DNA from: Angiostrongylus vasorum
Lineage: Eukaryota; Nematoda; Chromadorea; Rhabditida; Metastrongylidae
DNA length: 64,000 nt
Direction of reading: 5' to 3'
NCBI GenBank assembly: GCA_018806985.1
Contig: JADANN010000068.1
Coordinates: 186,001-250,000, forward strand
Shown: in pieces, positions 32,301 through 44,672 of the stretch
Numbering within the stretch: position 1 is the stretch's first letter
How the letters are laid out: each line of letters starts with the position of its first letter
The notes under the pieces: generated by a model
Databases searched by the model: none
What the model saw: only the letters and a program-made list of their open reading frames with translations
What the model was told of the DNA's origin: nothing
Translations under genes and position numbers: made by a program

Positions 32301-35300
32301 TACATGAGATCATGTATATTATACCTGAACTCCTGTAATTCCCTGTCTCTCCCGTTAGGACAGGTCATACAGTTTTCTGAGCTGCACAAACGATCATAGA
32401 GACGGTTGCGAACTAACTGACGGCGTAGGGTGTTGGGTGGGATGTCAATAATCGTTATATAATTTTCAAGACCACTTTTTATTAAGCATGTCTTAATGGC
32501 GCAACCTACTTCATTTGATATGAAGGGTAGCTTAAAAGGGATCTTACTTACGTCCGAAACATTATTTTGGTGAACTACTTTTTTGTCTAACCCGAGTGGG
32601 TTCTACTTTGTAGCCATTGGAAATGGCTATTTTTCGTGCCAGATTTTGCGATTCCTTCCTTACCTCTTCTGTGTACACATTTTTAGCCGTACGGTACATG
32701 TTTTTGACAAGTTGGGAAAGCTAAAATTCGTCAAAACACTCCTCTAGGTACGCATAGGGCACAGGAGCACAGTGGCGATGGTTTTGAAGTGACTGTACGG
32801 GTCCTAGCGCACGAGTCGAAGGCATCAACGAGCAGAACTCTTGGGGCGTTTTGGATAGATTTCAAAAAAGGGGTCCAAAGATGAACTGGAAAGACGAATG
32901 CCCTCACTATCACACGTGACCTGGCGCCCTATTTCAAAATGATATTTTGACCTAGGGGTGTGTCGTGCTCGCGACCCCACGTGAACAACGCGTGGGCCAG
33001 TCCCACTCGTAACATCACGGTGAGTAGCCTTTCAGTTTGACCGTAGCATCCTAACCCACCATCTATTTAGAACTTTAATCTTCATTAATACTTTAGCGTT
33101 TTCCACCGAATAATTGAGGTATTCTAATATAAAATACGTCCAGGCTCTGAGGAAGGCGAAATCGCCGAAACGTCAGCCATCGACCAACAACACCAACAAC
33201 AACGACAACGACAACGAAGACCTATACCAACCTCGTATCAGCTAAAGAAGGTCAGTTTATAAGATCATATAAATAAATACATCTTTACGTTAGTTCATAT
33301 TTCCCTAGCTCCAATAATTCATTAATCTTCCGACCGGTTTACGCTGCACTGTGTCCGAATTTGAATTCATAGTAGTAGATTTGTCAAAATCGCAGGATTT
33401 TCCAAAAGCACAACTCATATTATAATTCAACTAAGCAGAGCGAAACTGCATGAACGAGCTTTGCAATGGTATGTAATACTACTTCGTTCAAAAGAAAACT
33501 TGCCAAAAAAATATGCAAGGAAAATTAATTTACAAATTGGAACGAATCGGATAGTTGCGAGCAGTTCAATAAAAAGTCGGTCAAATTGTCGGCTAATGAA
33601 CTCGTTCGAGAAAAAGTTTCTTGTATATTTCTACGTGCAGGATAGACCTCTTCTAAGCCGATGCCTGGTATTACATTCATGTTGTTTAAAGGGTAAAGGA
33701 TAAAACTCTCGGTGCTGATCAATCCCTGAGGGATGTGCCATCCAATGCATTCGGCTTTATTGAGCATCGTTTAGAGGTGACTGAATGCATATCTGGCCTT
33801 TACAGTGTCTCGCGGTAGCCTACCGATGTATCGAGCCAGTGCTGCTATCCTCCTAGACAAATCTGGTACCAATTTCCTTATCCCGGAGGGATGGAAGACT
33901 TGGCGGGCCACGGGCGCGCAGATCGATTCCATGTGTGTGCTGCAGGGCGCCTCCGACCACTGCGCCACACGCGCCCTCTATCCATGGTGTATAAGTTATA
34001 ATTTGGTTACAGATGTAGGGAAAGTGTTCTATGCCCCAAAATAATCCATCAAAAGGAGAATATCTCATACAGATCTCATACCAGCTATTTAAGGCTCGCC
34101 GTGTAATTGTGCAGTACGAGCACCGTTCCTTATATGTTAATCTCTTCACCAGCAGTGGTCATACTCCCCTCAGCGAGTTTCCTTAATCAAGGAGTCACAC
34201 AATTCCATCCGGAAACCTATCTAAAGGCAAATGCGTCCTCATAAAAGAGCCAGGTTAGCTACCTGTGCTCACTTTCTCGTCAAAGATAGTGAAAATAAAA
34301 GACTTCACAATGTATAACTTTTATCTGCCGTCTATTATTTCTTCACGGCAGGATATCATGTGTAATACAACCACAGCGATGCTGAAATATTTATAAAACT
34401 TGGAGCCCCGGCCTGAACGAACCGCGATTAGCTTTTCCAGGGGCTCACATGTTACGCACACCACCACTAAGGCCCTCGCTCTGCCTCTCTTTCGGCCAGT
34501 CTTTTTAAAGGACTTCATTTTTAAAAAAGTACGTGTATGATTTTTCATGTTCCGGGAGCAGACGACGATGGAGCTCTAGCGCTGGACAAAGACGTTTGAC
34601 TGGTTTAATAGGACTTGTTCTTTTTATATTAGTGTTGTGTTTTTACTGGTTTATTTTCTGATTAGTTTAGGCGATCCTAAGGCGTGCAGGCATACATCTG
34701 AAATCGCTCGACCTTTCTGGCATTGTACATTTTATGGACGATAAGGCTTTAGAGATCATTGCCGCCAGTTGTCCGTTGCTGGAAGAGGTGTCGAAATTCT
34801 GAAAAAAAAGTTTAACAACTAGCTGTTACTTATTTTTTATGTAGTGAATTAGTTTGTATTTCATGCCTTTTCAGTTGAATCTTACCGGTCTTCAAGCGTC
34901 ATGGGAGTCTCTTAGCGATTTAGGCGAATCGCTATCTAATCTGAAAAAGCTGACATATCGGGATATGGAGAGCGCAGGAGAAAAGGTTATTATTATTCTA
35001 GGAATAAGAAAATAATTAATTAAGCATTTGACGATTGGCTATAAAAGGATTTTGTTATTTCTGAAAAAAAAGACGTATAGAAGCGGTAAACATGTTCAGA
35101 AATGAAATTACGGCGGACGCTTTTTTTTTCTTACATATTAAATGAGGATGTTCGCACTGATTTGAATTCATGATAGCATCTTACTCAATCCATAACACTT
35201 AAATATTAGGTTTTCTTAAAGAATGATGTGGTCTTCAGGACAATTTCTGCTTGGTTGGTGCTTTGCTGCTTGGGAAGTTCCTTCTGAGCTTCTAGGTGCG

Positions 35301-38300
35301 CATTCTAGAACTTCATAAAATCGTCCCCAGAACATTTTTTGGATTCGTCAATCGAAGCTTTTTGAGTTACTGTATCGTAATCCAAGCTCTCTCTACGGTT
35401 TACCGCCTCATCGTGGGTGGAAAGTGTTCCTGGGTGTAGGGCTGCGATGCCTAGATGGGGGATTCATCTTCATGGCAGGGTCTCGCAAGCTGAGAAGGAG
35501 TCCAGCTTTTCATTAGGAAGCTTAGCTAAGAGTAAACCAATACCACGATCGACCACCGTTCTGGTGCCAACCAGTCGCGTGGTGGCAAATCTCCCTCTGA
35601 TCCACGAAGGCGGTGACTGCCTATGGTGGTGACGGCCTGGGGCAGACTTTGGCCTGGCTGACCTCGGGACTCCAAGGAGCTATAATGGCTAAACCAGCAA
35701 AACTCCGAAAAATTGGAGACTATACTACGACCCACACAACCAGTGAGTACGGGCCATCCAAGTATCCAAGTAAGTAATTCCAAGCTCCACTGATATATAT
35801 ATATATATATATAATGGTGAAAGCCACAATTGTTAAGTGTATTTTAAAAAATGGGTTTATTGTTTGACACTGGCGAAGATGTGGTACATTTTACAGAACT
35901 TGGCATAATATGTTTATTAACCATTAATCTCCTCTTTTTTTTTGTTTAAAGCGTTGCCTTTCTGTTAGTTGCATCATCCTTGTTAGTTACTATGCGAATT
36001 TTAACCCGCAGATTTGCGCAGGCTTTCTGGTTCCTCATCAAGGGATGTGGTCGTTCTTTACAATTTCTCGATTTACGTGGATGTCATCGTCTACATGGCA
36101 GATGTTTCCGATTATTTGGTGATCAATTAGAACAGCTTTACTTGGATGGCTGCTCGCAAGTGGATGAGATGGCGCTAGAAGATCTGTGTACTACTGCCAT
36201 AGGCCTGAAAGATCTACGGATCAATGGCTGTTATAAGATTTCTGACGGGAATATCAGGTATGCAGCTGTTACATACGGACACCACCTCCATGAGAGCGAG
36301 AATTTTAAAGTTGTAGTTTTATGAATAACACATGCGGAAAGTAGTAAAATTATTCTGAAGCCGTTTTCTTCTATAATAAGGCATCACCTTTAATAAATCT
36401 CATTTTGGTTGTTGAATTACTCGATTGTGCCTTGGTTCATTGATAGGCTTGCATGAAATTACTACAAGTCTTTATTGCGGCTAACGTTTCGCTGGTATCA
36501 CCTTCAAATCCATATCGCTCCGAGTGCAGCGTCCATAGCAGCTGTTTTCCTCTTGTGATGTGGATTGACTTTACTTTAACTTCAACATGGATAATTGACG
36601 TTTTGGGTTATTAGTAAGGTTATGCGAGGTTGTTACAATTTTTAATTGTCGCTTGCATTGCGTCGTCATTGTTGAAGTCGTTATGGAGCTTATGAAGGAT
36701 CATTTTTCTTGACATCGCTTTGAGGAGACGCATTGATTGTGCGGTAGTTTATGATCGCTTTATTATTAACCAAGTCGAAGGTTTATCTTATGTCATTAAC
36801 GGTTCGATGAATTGGTGTCTTGTACTCTGGTGATACTTCAGTGTTTTTTTTATCATGTGGATATTCCCCATTCTTACGAATATTTTTCAAATACCTCCGT
36901 GATAATGAGGCTCTCCTTGGTCAATTAAGTCTTGTTGAAATTGAGTCCAGTAAAGAACTTGTAAACGACTGGTATTATGCAGATTGGGTATGACTTGCCA
37001 TTGTCGTTTAGGACTTTCATTTTGTTAAAGGGTGTGGTTCTTCGTAGTTTTCGTTGATTTAGAATGACGGCTTGTGGTACTTCACATTGACGTAGTCAAG
37101 AGGTAGAGAGGTGTCGTGAAGGTGTTGAATGGACCTGTAGTACTTGCTTGCTAGGGACAATATAGATGTCGTGAACGCTTCGGCGCTACTCTTTTTTATC
37201 AACATTTATACATAGAGATTGTCGCATTATTGTGTGGCTCGGCTGCAGCTTGTGAGTCTATTTCTTTTTCCCTTAACTGGCGTATGGGGTGGCAATTGGC
37301 AGACCGAATCGCATAACTTTAACTTCCGAAGCACTTGTCATTTGATGCTATTTTGACTCATCTGGAAGATAGCATAGACATTTAAGGGCCGTTTTGTTAA
37401 AGTTTTATCGTCCACGTGATTTTTTTATAGCATGATCTCTCGTTTGCTGTCGGAGTTACGAGTGTTCACATTATGTGGAGATCGCTTCGAAAAGCTGTCT
37501 ACAAATGGAATTGCTCACATCAGCAATATGACATTGCTAGTCGAACTAGCGTAAGTTTGTTTTGTGGAAGTCATGCGAGCTCACTTTTTTCCAGTTCCAG
37601 TATAGTGATTCCGTTTCTTTAAGAAGGTATGGACTTTGTTTTTCCTTCCATGTAATCGTTGAATGGTTTGACGTGATAATATTCAGTGTTTGTATTTTGA
37701 TCTAGGCACCTGGCAGGGTATTGTTTGTGCTTGAGAAATTGTTCATTTGATTGGGCTTTTTGAAACACATCTTTGTCTAGCGTAATTGTTTGATTGCTTT
37801 CAGGTTTGCTTCTAGGTTTAAAGGAGTACACAGAATGGCCGAGGCGATGTTTGAGATCTAGAGAGTAATAAAATAGGTTACGGCTCTTTTTACGTGATGT
37901 GAATCGAATTTTTAGCCGAAAACCGGCTGTGACAGAGGAGTATACCAGACTAGTCTTGGGATTATTTAAGAGGAACAAGTTCCATTTACACGTTGCGGCA
38001 ATCCTTTAAGCTACCAATAGATAGTGCCCGCTATTCAGAATTACAGTGGTGCAGGTGGTTTAATAGAAGATCATTGAGATTTATTACGTTACATAATTGT
38101 AGCGAAGCTACGAACTAATACAGTGCGTAGGAAACTGTATCAACAATGGGTACGCTGATGAGAACTACTTTTGCAGAGCGATGGCATGTCGTACTTTCGC
38201 CCGAAAAAGGGACATTTTTTGCATCGTTTAGATGTGCACCTCCGTAATCTTTTTGGCTTCAATTTATGTTTTATCTATGGAACGGTTTATTGTGGCCAGA

Positions 38301-41300
38301 TAACAGACGTGATAGTGTCTTGTTTATGTAAAGAAATTAGCTATTATTAGACCACTGCGTAGGGTACGGAATAGTTGGTTGGAAGAGTATGGCGTTTCAC
38401 TTCACAACGATAATTCTCTGTCCATTGTAATTGTCGAAAACGTATTTTCAGTTTGGACCAAAATCCGCTGGTGAATGATTCGTTTCTGATTTCCATTAGC
38501 AAGAGTCTAAGCAACCTCAAAACGCTCAGTCTTGCAAATGCCGGATCAGATCAAGCGATTAGCGGAAAGGGAATCATGGCCATAGCACAATTCAAAGCGC
38601 TTGAACAGGTGTGGTTTTGAAATTTTAGTACTAGTTTCAGGGGCAGTTTTTTGCAGTGATTTAAAGTGCTCTGCAACACTCACAAGGTGTCTGGTTCAAT
38701 CCCTTGTCTCGGGCTCGTCGAGACTTGCATCCATCGGCAAATTGGTGCCAGATTTCTCAGGGTGATTAGCAGCGCTGATTTGATAGATCGGTAGATCACC
38801 GCATTGTTTTTCTGCAGGCCAGATATTCAATCATGTCTGCGGTGATTAATGGAATGAAATCCATGGAGCATCCCACAGGGATACAAGCTTACTATAGTAT
38901 ATTCCCTGCATTTTACCCATTTTTTGAAGATTTGATCTATTGATTCGGCTTTGGAATATGTCTTGAAGGCTCTATCTCATTCGATTGAAAGACCTTTCTC
39001 ATTAACCCATAACGCTCGATATGGATACTTGGTTACTTTGATACTTGGATAGGCCGTCTTCACTGGTTGTGCGGGCCCCAGCATAATCTTCACTTTTCGG
39101 AGTTTTGCTGGTTTAGCTGTTGTGTTTCCATGGAGTCTTGAGGTCAGCCTAGTGAAAGTCTGTCCCAGGTCGTCACCGACCCTGCCGGGGAGTGGGAAGG
39201 GGGAGGGGCGAATCACCCGCTGTGCATCACAGCCGGATACCCAGGAACACCTTCCAACCACGAGGGTATGGACACTATGGTATCCAAATTCAGTTTAGTA
39301 GGTTCCAGAGTTTTTTTTTGCTGCACTTTTAATACTCATTCGATAGGCAGATCAAAAAAGTAACGGTGGGAACAGGAAAACCATTCTCTGTGAACCATGA
39401 GTTACAAAAACCGTTTTTTCGTAAAAGTTGATTGACCGGTAATTTGAACAACAGTTGGCCTTTTTTCATTTTAATCGCTATAGTCATCGTATGGAATGTG
39501 TGGGTATAAAAGAAAAACACCGAAATGGACTCAACATGGAGTGCAGAATACTTTCAAAATGGTGACAGTAATGCATTTCATAATGGACCATAGTAACACG
39601 CAGTAAATAGTAGTCATTAATCTCATAGAACGATAGGGCGAAGTGTCTTCCGCAATCCTATCGTGTTCGAAACCCCTAAGGCTCTCTAGTTTCTGAAAAT
39701 TTATTTTCTATTGCCAGAAAACCAGGAAGTTACAGCCAACTAAAAATTGCTTGTTGTGATCGGTTGGGCCAACTACAGAATGCAGTATCGGAGCGTTATG
39801 GGATAATAGAAGTGTTTAGGAGTGTTCATGCATGGCATGTGCTGTTTTTACAGTACAATATTTGGCTACAGATACCCACATGTTACCATAGGGAATGGTT
39901 TGTTTTTCAACGTGTTTATTGTCTTCGCAAATTAGCATAGTGCTTCGCATGACCGATTTTCTATCAACCTTGGCATTTATTAATAATGCATTGCTTTCTT
40001 TATGAAGAGACACTAGTTTCTTATTACATTATTCATTCATAATAGCTGACGTAGTGGAGGATTTTGCCTTCTTCAGGGCCTTGGAAAGGTCAGGTTTACC
40101 GCAATCTAGTCCTCTAAATGCCTCTATAATTTCTACAAAAAACAACGAAACCCAAAGTTCAATAGCAGTGGTGGCAAAACAGTTCTACTGAACTTTGGGT
40201 TTCGTTGTTTTTCATGCGAAGTTATAGAGCCAAAAACAGGCGAACGTCTTCACACACTGTTAACATAGTGCTTATCTTCAAAGTGATTTGATAGTTAAAA
40301 AATCACTGTCCTCCTTCTAATTCTACCTTTCTGTTTGAACAGTAGTACTACTGTTATTTATCGAATGGTATGACATTTCAGCTTGACCTTTCGTCGCTTG
40401 CAGCCGTTCGCTCAGGGGTCTTGCTTGAAGTGGTGTACTCATGCAGATCACTATCACTTCTTCAATTAAGGAACTGTGTTTACTTGTCGGATGACGGAGT
40501 GAAGGGAATAGCTAGAGCTGAAAATATTCAACACCTTGACTTAAGTGGTTCGATTTTGGTGAGTTTATGTACCATTAAATCACAAAACCGGATGGTCGTT
40601 TGTATCACCCGCACTCCCCTAATTACTCGGTGATTTGAACAAGCCCCAACAGAGCTTCTATTTCTCCATTTGAGTTGCTTAATTAATATCGCCGTTTTCA
40701 TATGAGACCTTTTGTTATGAACATACTAGCTACGACGACTATTTTCTAATGCGAATGGCATGAGATAGTGATTAGTTTTATTTCCTGTCACATATTTTCC
40801 AACAACCAAACTATTTGTTGAGTTGTGAGCTCGATAGGACTTATAATTTCCTGTATCATTGTAGAGCTACATAGGTTTTCTAAAATCTCTTCTTAGTTTT
40901 AAATTTGTTTAAAATCCAAAATCCACGAAGAAGTTAAGGACGAGATTCGAATTGCCATGATTATCAAAGAAGCATTAGAAAAACGATTTTATATTGCTGG
41001 GAGAAATTTCGCTTGTTCGATTACCCTAATTTCTCCAGAAAGAGCCTCATCATGCATTTTGTGGCTTCGAAAAAAACGAGATATTTGCTGCTGTAGATTA
41101 AGAAGACATCTCTTGTTATAAAAGATTCATAGACTCTTATGTTTACCTGAGTTAATAGAGTTGGACATGAGGTGAGATATGTTTATTTGGAGCTGAGAGG
41201 CACAATTATTTCCGGCTTTATATTAGTGTACATCAATTCGTATTGGCCAGTTTCTCCACCTACGATTTGAAACCAATTCCTGTCGTTGCTAATACGTTGT

Positions 41301-42701
41301 TGAGGAATTTGCAACTTTATATTATTCTTTAAAAGTTGTATTGTTGACCTGATTTTTTATAACGCCAATATTTTGTTAGGTTTTTCACGCTTAGCAGGAG
41401 TCTTTCTTAAAGAGACGATTGAAAATTTCGTTGTGTTTTCTTTTTATTTTTATTTTTTGTGGCGATAAATCTTACCAGGGTTTGTATTTAAATAATTTCC
41501 GCCTTAAATTACCAGATATCCTAAAATTTTTCCCATCCGTAGTCTTTCCTTTTCTCTCTAAATTCATCATTTTAGATCACCAATGATTCGGTTCAGGAAT
41601 TCATCAGGGCGTTTCCACAGGACGACAAGGTATCTATTTATGTGCTGTAAAATGTTTAACACTTCGATCTAAGTGGTGTATGAAAAAAAACATATACTGA
41701 TTGTAGAGTAAGTGAAAGAATGAACAGAAATGTAATGGGCTGACCGTTTGAGATCGTTGAGAATTCTGATGTTTGCGTTTAGAGCAGGTGAACCGAAGGA
41801 AAAAAGAACTTCATCCAAATCACAATGATTTTTCCTTTTCCAAATAAGAAACATCATAATGAATGACAATATTGGATACCTTTTGCTAGGAAGCAAGGAG
41901 TTAGAAATTTGCGTATGGTGGTGAAAAATTTGAAGCTTTCATAAAAACCCTTGGAATCGGAATATTCTGGGCAATTTTTCCCACTTTAGTCCTTGGTGTG
42001 TCCAAATGCTTGGGCATTCCATTAATGAGCGAGTATGGTTATTAAACAATGAGTGCATTTAGCTTATCTGTCCAGTATCGATAAGCTTAAACACCAGTAT
42101 CACTCCATTATATTCTTTCGATTTAGAAAAGCTCTCTAACGATTGTGGTAGGCGGGACAGCTATCGACGCTTCACAACTGTCAGTACGAAACAGTCGTGT
42201 AATCGTCGATTTTAGCGATTATACCTCATTACTCGCAATGCCGAATAGGCAAATTAGATCCTTTGGAATAAGCATGGGTATGTTTTGTCACAAGGTCAAT
42301 CACTAATGAAGGTGTGAATATTCAGGAAATTTATCGTATTATTTCAGGAACAAAATCTGACGATGACTATTCTGACGATGAGTTTGATAGCCTCACAACT
42401 CATCGTAAGTCTTGTCAAGGTTTAGAAATAATGCAACTAGATGTGTTAACAAGACCGGGAAAGCTACGTTATAATATGCGCTTTAAAAGTTACTATTGAT
42501 CATAGGTTATCCTTCTAAATGTTTGGGTGTAGGTCTATGTATAGTTTATAATAGTTCAAATGCTCCGAATGGATTATTTCTAAAGGCTCATTCTACATCG
42601 ATGCTGTATGCGGTGAAGAGGACCCGCCTATAAAAGATGAGCATGAACTGCTACGATGGGCAGAGCGAGAAGCACGAATTCTTGGACTACTGGGGAAGTA
42701 G
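29384..42701 (+). CDS. F-box / leucine-rich-repeat protein (FBXL type, twelve exons)
   Basis: Likely substrate receptor of an SCF ubiquitin ligase. Exons: 29384-29560, 29824-29910, 34671-34787, 34875-34985, 36022-36257, 37431-37550, 38452-38608, 40382-40558, 41576-41629, 42127-42277, 42348-42404, 42586-42701, all phases compatible, 519 residues. F-box at about residues 23-64: LDEVPSCVLERIFSYLPVND, ERVNKHYMEA, then SWSLVPRLVL. Leucine-rich repeats follow: HLKSLDLSGI, ALEIIAASCPLLEELNLTGL, NLKKLTYRD, SLQFLDLRGCHRLHGRCF, LEQLYLDGCSQVDEMALEDL, LKDLRINGCYKISDGNI, LSNLKTLSLANAG, LLQLRNCVYLSDDGVKGIAR, IQHLDLSGS. The C-terminus has an acidic patch (SDDDYSDDEFDS). The ATG follows a strong ATTCCAG acceptor. 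The 4.8-kb second intron holds a Penelope inverted repeat and two SINEs. It is probably the downstream gene of an operon with the RRM gene and converges on the RGS gene. Confidence 0.9.
31624..33290. mobile_element. Penelope-like element with ~580-base inverted arms and a GIY-YIG core
   Basis: Left arm about 31624-32215 and right arm about 32705-33290 are close reverse complements: GTGGGACTGGCCCACGTGTT at 31944 pairs with sequence before 32995, and CTGACGTTTCGGCGATTTCG at 31770 pairs with CGAAATCGCCGAAACGTCAG before 33180. The single-copy core encodes on the minus strand NRLYDRLCSSENCMTCPN and IIYMISCNACGEEYIGETGR, a GIY-YIG domain with its Cys-rich linker. The left arm continues the same minus-strand protein toward its C-terminus; the right arm carries the same C-terminal segment reading plus. 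The element therefore has two 3' ends facing outwards. It lies in F-box gene intron 2 (29911-34670). Frames are broken. Confidence 0.85.
33695..33977 (-). repeat. SINE family A copy
   Basis: Full-length minus copy, tail AAAACTCTCGGTGCTGATCA to head AGGGCGCCTCCGACCACTGC with CCACACGCGCCC. It lies in F-box gene intron 2. Confidence 0.82.
34318..34515 (-). repeat. SINE family C copy
   Basis: Minus copy with GGCCTGAACGAACCGCGATT (B box read backwards), CCAGGGGCTCACATGTTACG and a TTTCGGCCAGTC A-box end. It ends about 155 bases before F-box exon 3. Confidence 0.72.
35390..35778 (+). repeat. Repeat family B copy
   Basis: TACGGTTTACCGCCTCATCG, GGCAGGGTCTCGCAAGCTGA, GGTGGTGACGGCCTGGGGCA and CGGGCCATCCAAGTATCCAA in family order. 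A (TA) run of about 18 bases follows at 35796. It lies in F-box gene intron 4. Confidence 0.82.
36440..36525 (+). mobile_element. Penelope-type end fragment
   Basis: AAGTCTTTATTGCGGCTAAC with GTTTCGCTGGTATCACCTTC resembles the family end block (GCTGACGTTTCGGCG...CGCCTTC). Decayed and short; F-box gene intron 5. Confidence 0.4.
38650..38895 (+). repeat. SINE family A copy, decayed
   Basis: GGTTCAATCCCTTGTCTCGG (B box), CATCGGCAAATTGGTGCCAG and CCATGGAGCATCCCACAGGG keep the family A order. It starts about 45 bases after F-box exon 7. Confidence 0.6.
39020..39268 (-). repeat. Repeat family B copy with internal deletion
   Basis: TACTTGGATAGGCCGTCTTC and TGTCCCAGGTCGTCACCGAC are joined directly to CCTGCCGGGGAGTGG and CCAACCACGA, so about 130 bases of the family B interior are missing. 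F-box gene intron 7. Confidence 0.72.
40020..40215. mobile_element. Penelope-type end with a 30-base-arm hairpin
   Basis: 40035-40100 carries GCTGACGTAGTGGAGGATTT, GCCTTCTTCAGGGCCTTGGA and AAGGTCAGGTTTACC, a decayed end block. At 40137-40213, AAACAACGAAACCCAAAGTT and its complement AACTTTGGGTTTCGTTGTTT surround a ~25-base loop. It lies in F-box gene intron 7, about 170 bases before exon 8. Confidence 0.65.
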
Positions 42702-44672
42702 TTTTTTTTTCTAGCTATGTTGTAGTTGTCGAGTTTTAACACTCAGGGACACTACCATTGTATAGTCTCAGATCGCTTCATAAGATATCCTTATTGGTAG
42801 GAAACTAGTCATTTTAGTGATTTTTAGAGCAACAATAGGATTATCATTTTTTTTAAGTGGGCACGTAGGTAAATCAGTTAACCAGAGCATTTCGATGACA
42901 ACTAGTAACATCTAGTACTTCCGTAACGACTAGAATTCCTAACTACTTTCGAATTGTTGCTTTACAATTTAAAGCCGTCAAGGATTCTCTGTGAGAATTT
43001 TCTCATCAATTTTAAGGCTTTACAATCTATCATTAAAGTGCTTACAGATCTTTAACATTAAATTGCAAAACTTTTTAGCATAAAGAATCCCTAGGATATT
43101 GCATAGCTGCTTTTGCCTTCATTGTTTTACATAAGTACTTGGATACTTGGATGACCCCCGTTCAATGGTTATGCGGATCCCAGCACAATTTGCATTCTCT
43201 GGAGATTTGCTGGGTTAGCCATCGCGGTCTCCTGGCATCCCGAAGCCAGCCTAGTCGGAACCGTGCTCAGGTCGTCACCACCACAGTCAGTCGCCACCCT
43301 TGTGCATCAAAGGGAGATTTGCTACCATGCGACTAGTTTGACACCAAGATGGTGGTGATTCTTGGTATTGGTTTACTCTTATCTGGGCTTCCGGATGGAC
43401 ACGTTGGACTGTTTTTTACTTGGGAAGCCATGCTGGCGATGTGAACATCCCGCTGTACATCGTAATCCAGCACCCAGGAAAACCTCCTAGCCACAATGAG
43501 GCGTTAAACCGTTGGGAGATATAAATGATCTAGGACGACATAATCAGGGTTGAAATGGGATGAAAAATGAATGGTCTTATTACTGTAATATTGTAGATGG
43601 TAGCTTTTAGGATGACTCTTTTCCTTGTCAATAATGAATGTAACCCGAATCTTTAGAACTTTGTAGCACTCACATTAGATTTAATGCTACGTGCTAGTTT
43701 TTCTGTTGTTGCGTTTTTTTTATTGTTTATGTTATATCCTTTACAATTCTTTTGTATGAAACAGTTCTTCTTCGACTTATGTAAAACGAATTCTTTCCAT
43801 ATTCCTAGGTTGCCTAACCTATGTATTATGTATGCTCTTACTTCTTTTACAAATGGTGACTCCATCTAGTCGATACCCACACGATCTTTCCACTTCGCCG
43901 TTATTTTCTAACATTTCTCAGAGTAAATAGGAGTGTTCTGTGCTAGGATCCGATCCCCATGCTTTATCAGCGTGATTTCAAAAATTGTGCATAATCGATT
44001 GTTATATGTTATACCGACGATGTACTATTTATAGTAACCGGTATGTATAAAACAGTTATTTAATTTTATTAAGGAAACAAATCTAGTACAAAGTAAAAAA
44101 GTGGTGTCTCTATCCAGTCACTGTGTGATAGGGCCTTGATTAGACTTCTTTTCACAAGGGATTCGACATAGAGGCTACAAAGAATCAATAAAAAACTGCT
44201 TTAAATGTTTAAGTATTTATTGAAGATGTTCTGACTAACGTCTACTGTGGTGTTCATGAGGTAAAACCCGTTGCGTAAAACTAGAAGAGGAACCGATAAT
44301 AATTAGATGGAGGAAATTGTGGGGGAGGGGGGTTGTTGCTAAACAACAATGTCATGTGACGACGACAAGATGAGAACGACTTCATATATGAGATCAAGGA
44401 AATGAAGTAAAATTTTGCTTTTATTTCATAGCGTAAAGTCTTGGACTATGTAACAAGTAGTACAAGTGAGGGCTACTTAGTGTGTGGTCCATTAGGTTAT
44501 TACTTTTTTAGACATCTTTAATTTGAACAAGGTAGTGGCAGTACGAACACGACCACCATTTCATCAAAACAGTACTATCAATGCATTTCCTTTGTGGGAA
44601 GCGTATGACAATGACGGCTGACTAACATGTGGTCATGTAGAAAGTACGAACGACGACGGTGTTCTGTAGTTA
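42702..44672. other. Convergent intergenic region, F-box gene to RGS gene
   Basis: It holds a family B copy (43132-43522). The rest shows no exon or repeat I recognise. A minus-strand AATAAA at 44420-44425 lies about 250 bases after the RGS stop and could be its poly(A) signal. Confidence 0.5.
43132..43522 (-). repeat. Repeat family B copy
   Basis: TACTTGGATACTTGGATGAC tail, TCAGGTCGTCACCACCACAG, TTACCATGCGACTAGT-like block and CCTAGCCACAATGAGGCGTT head, minus orientation. Confidence 0.78.

Noticed and set aside
37619..37978. 119-codon minus-strand open frame inside an F-box intron
   Set aside because: No recognisable domain, no supporting splice structure, and opposite strand to a well-supported gene. 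It might be an old transposon scrap, but I cannot show it.
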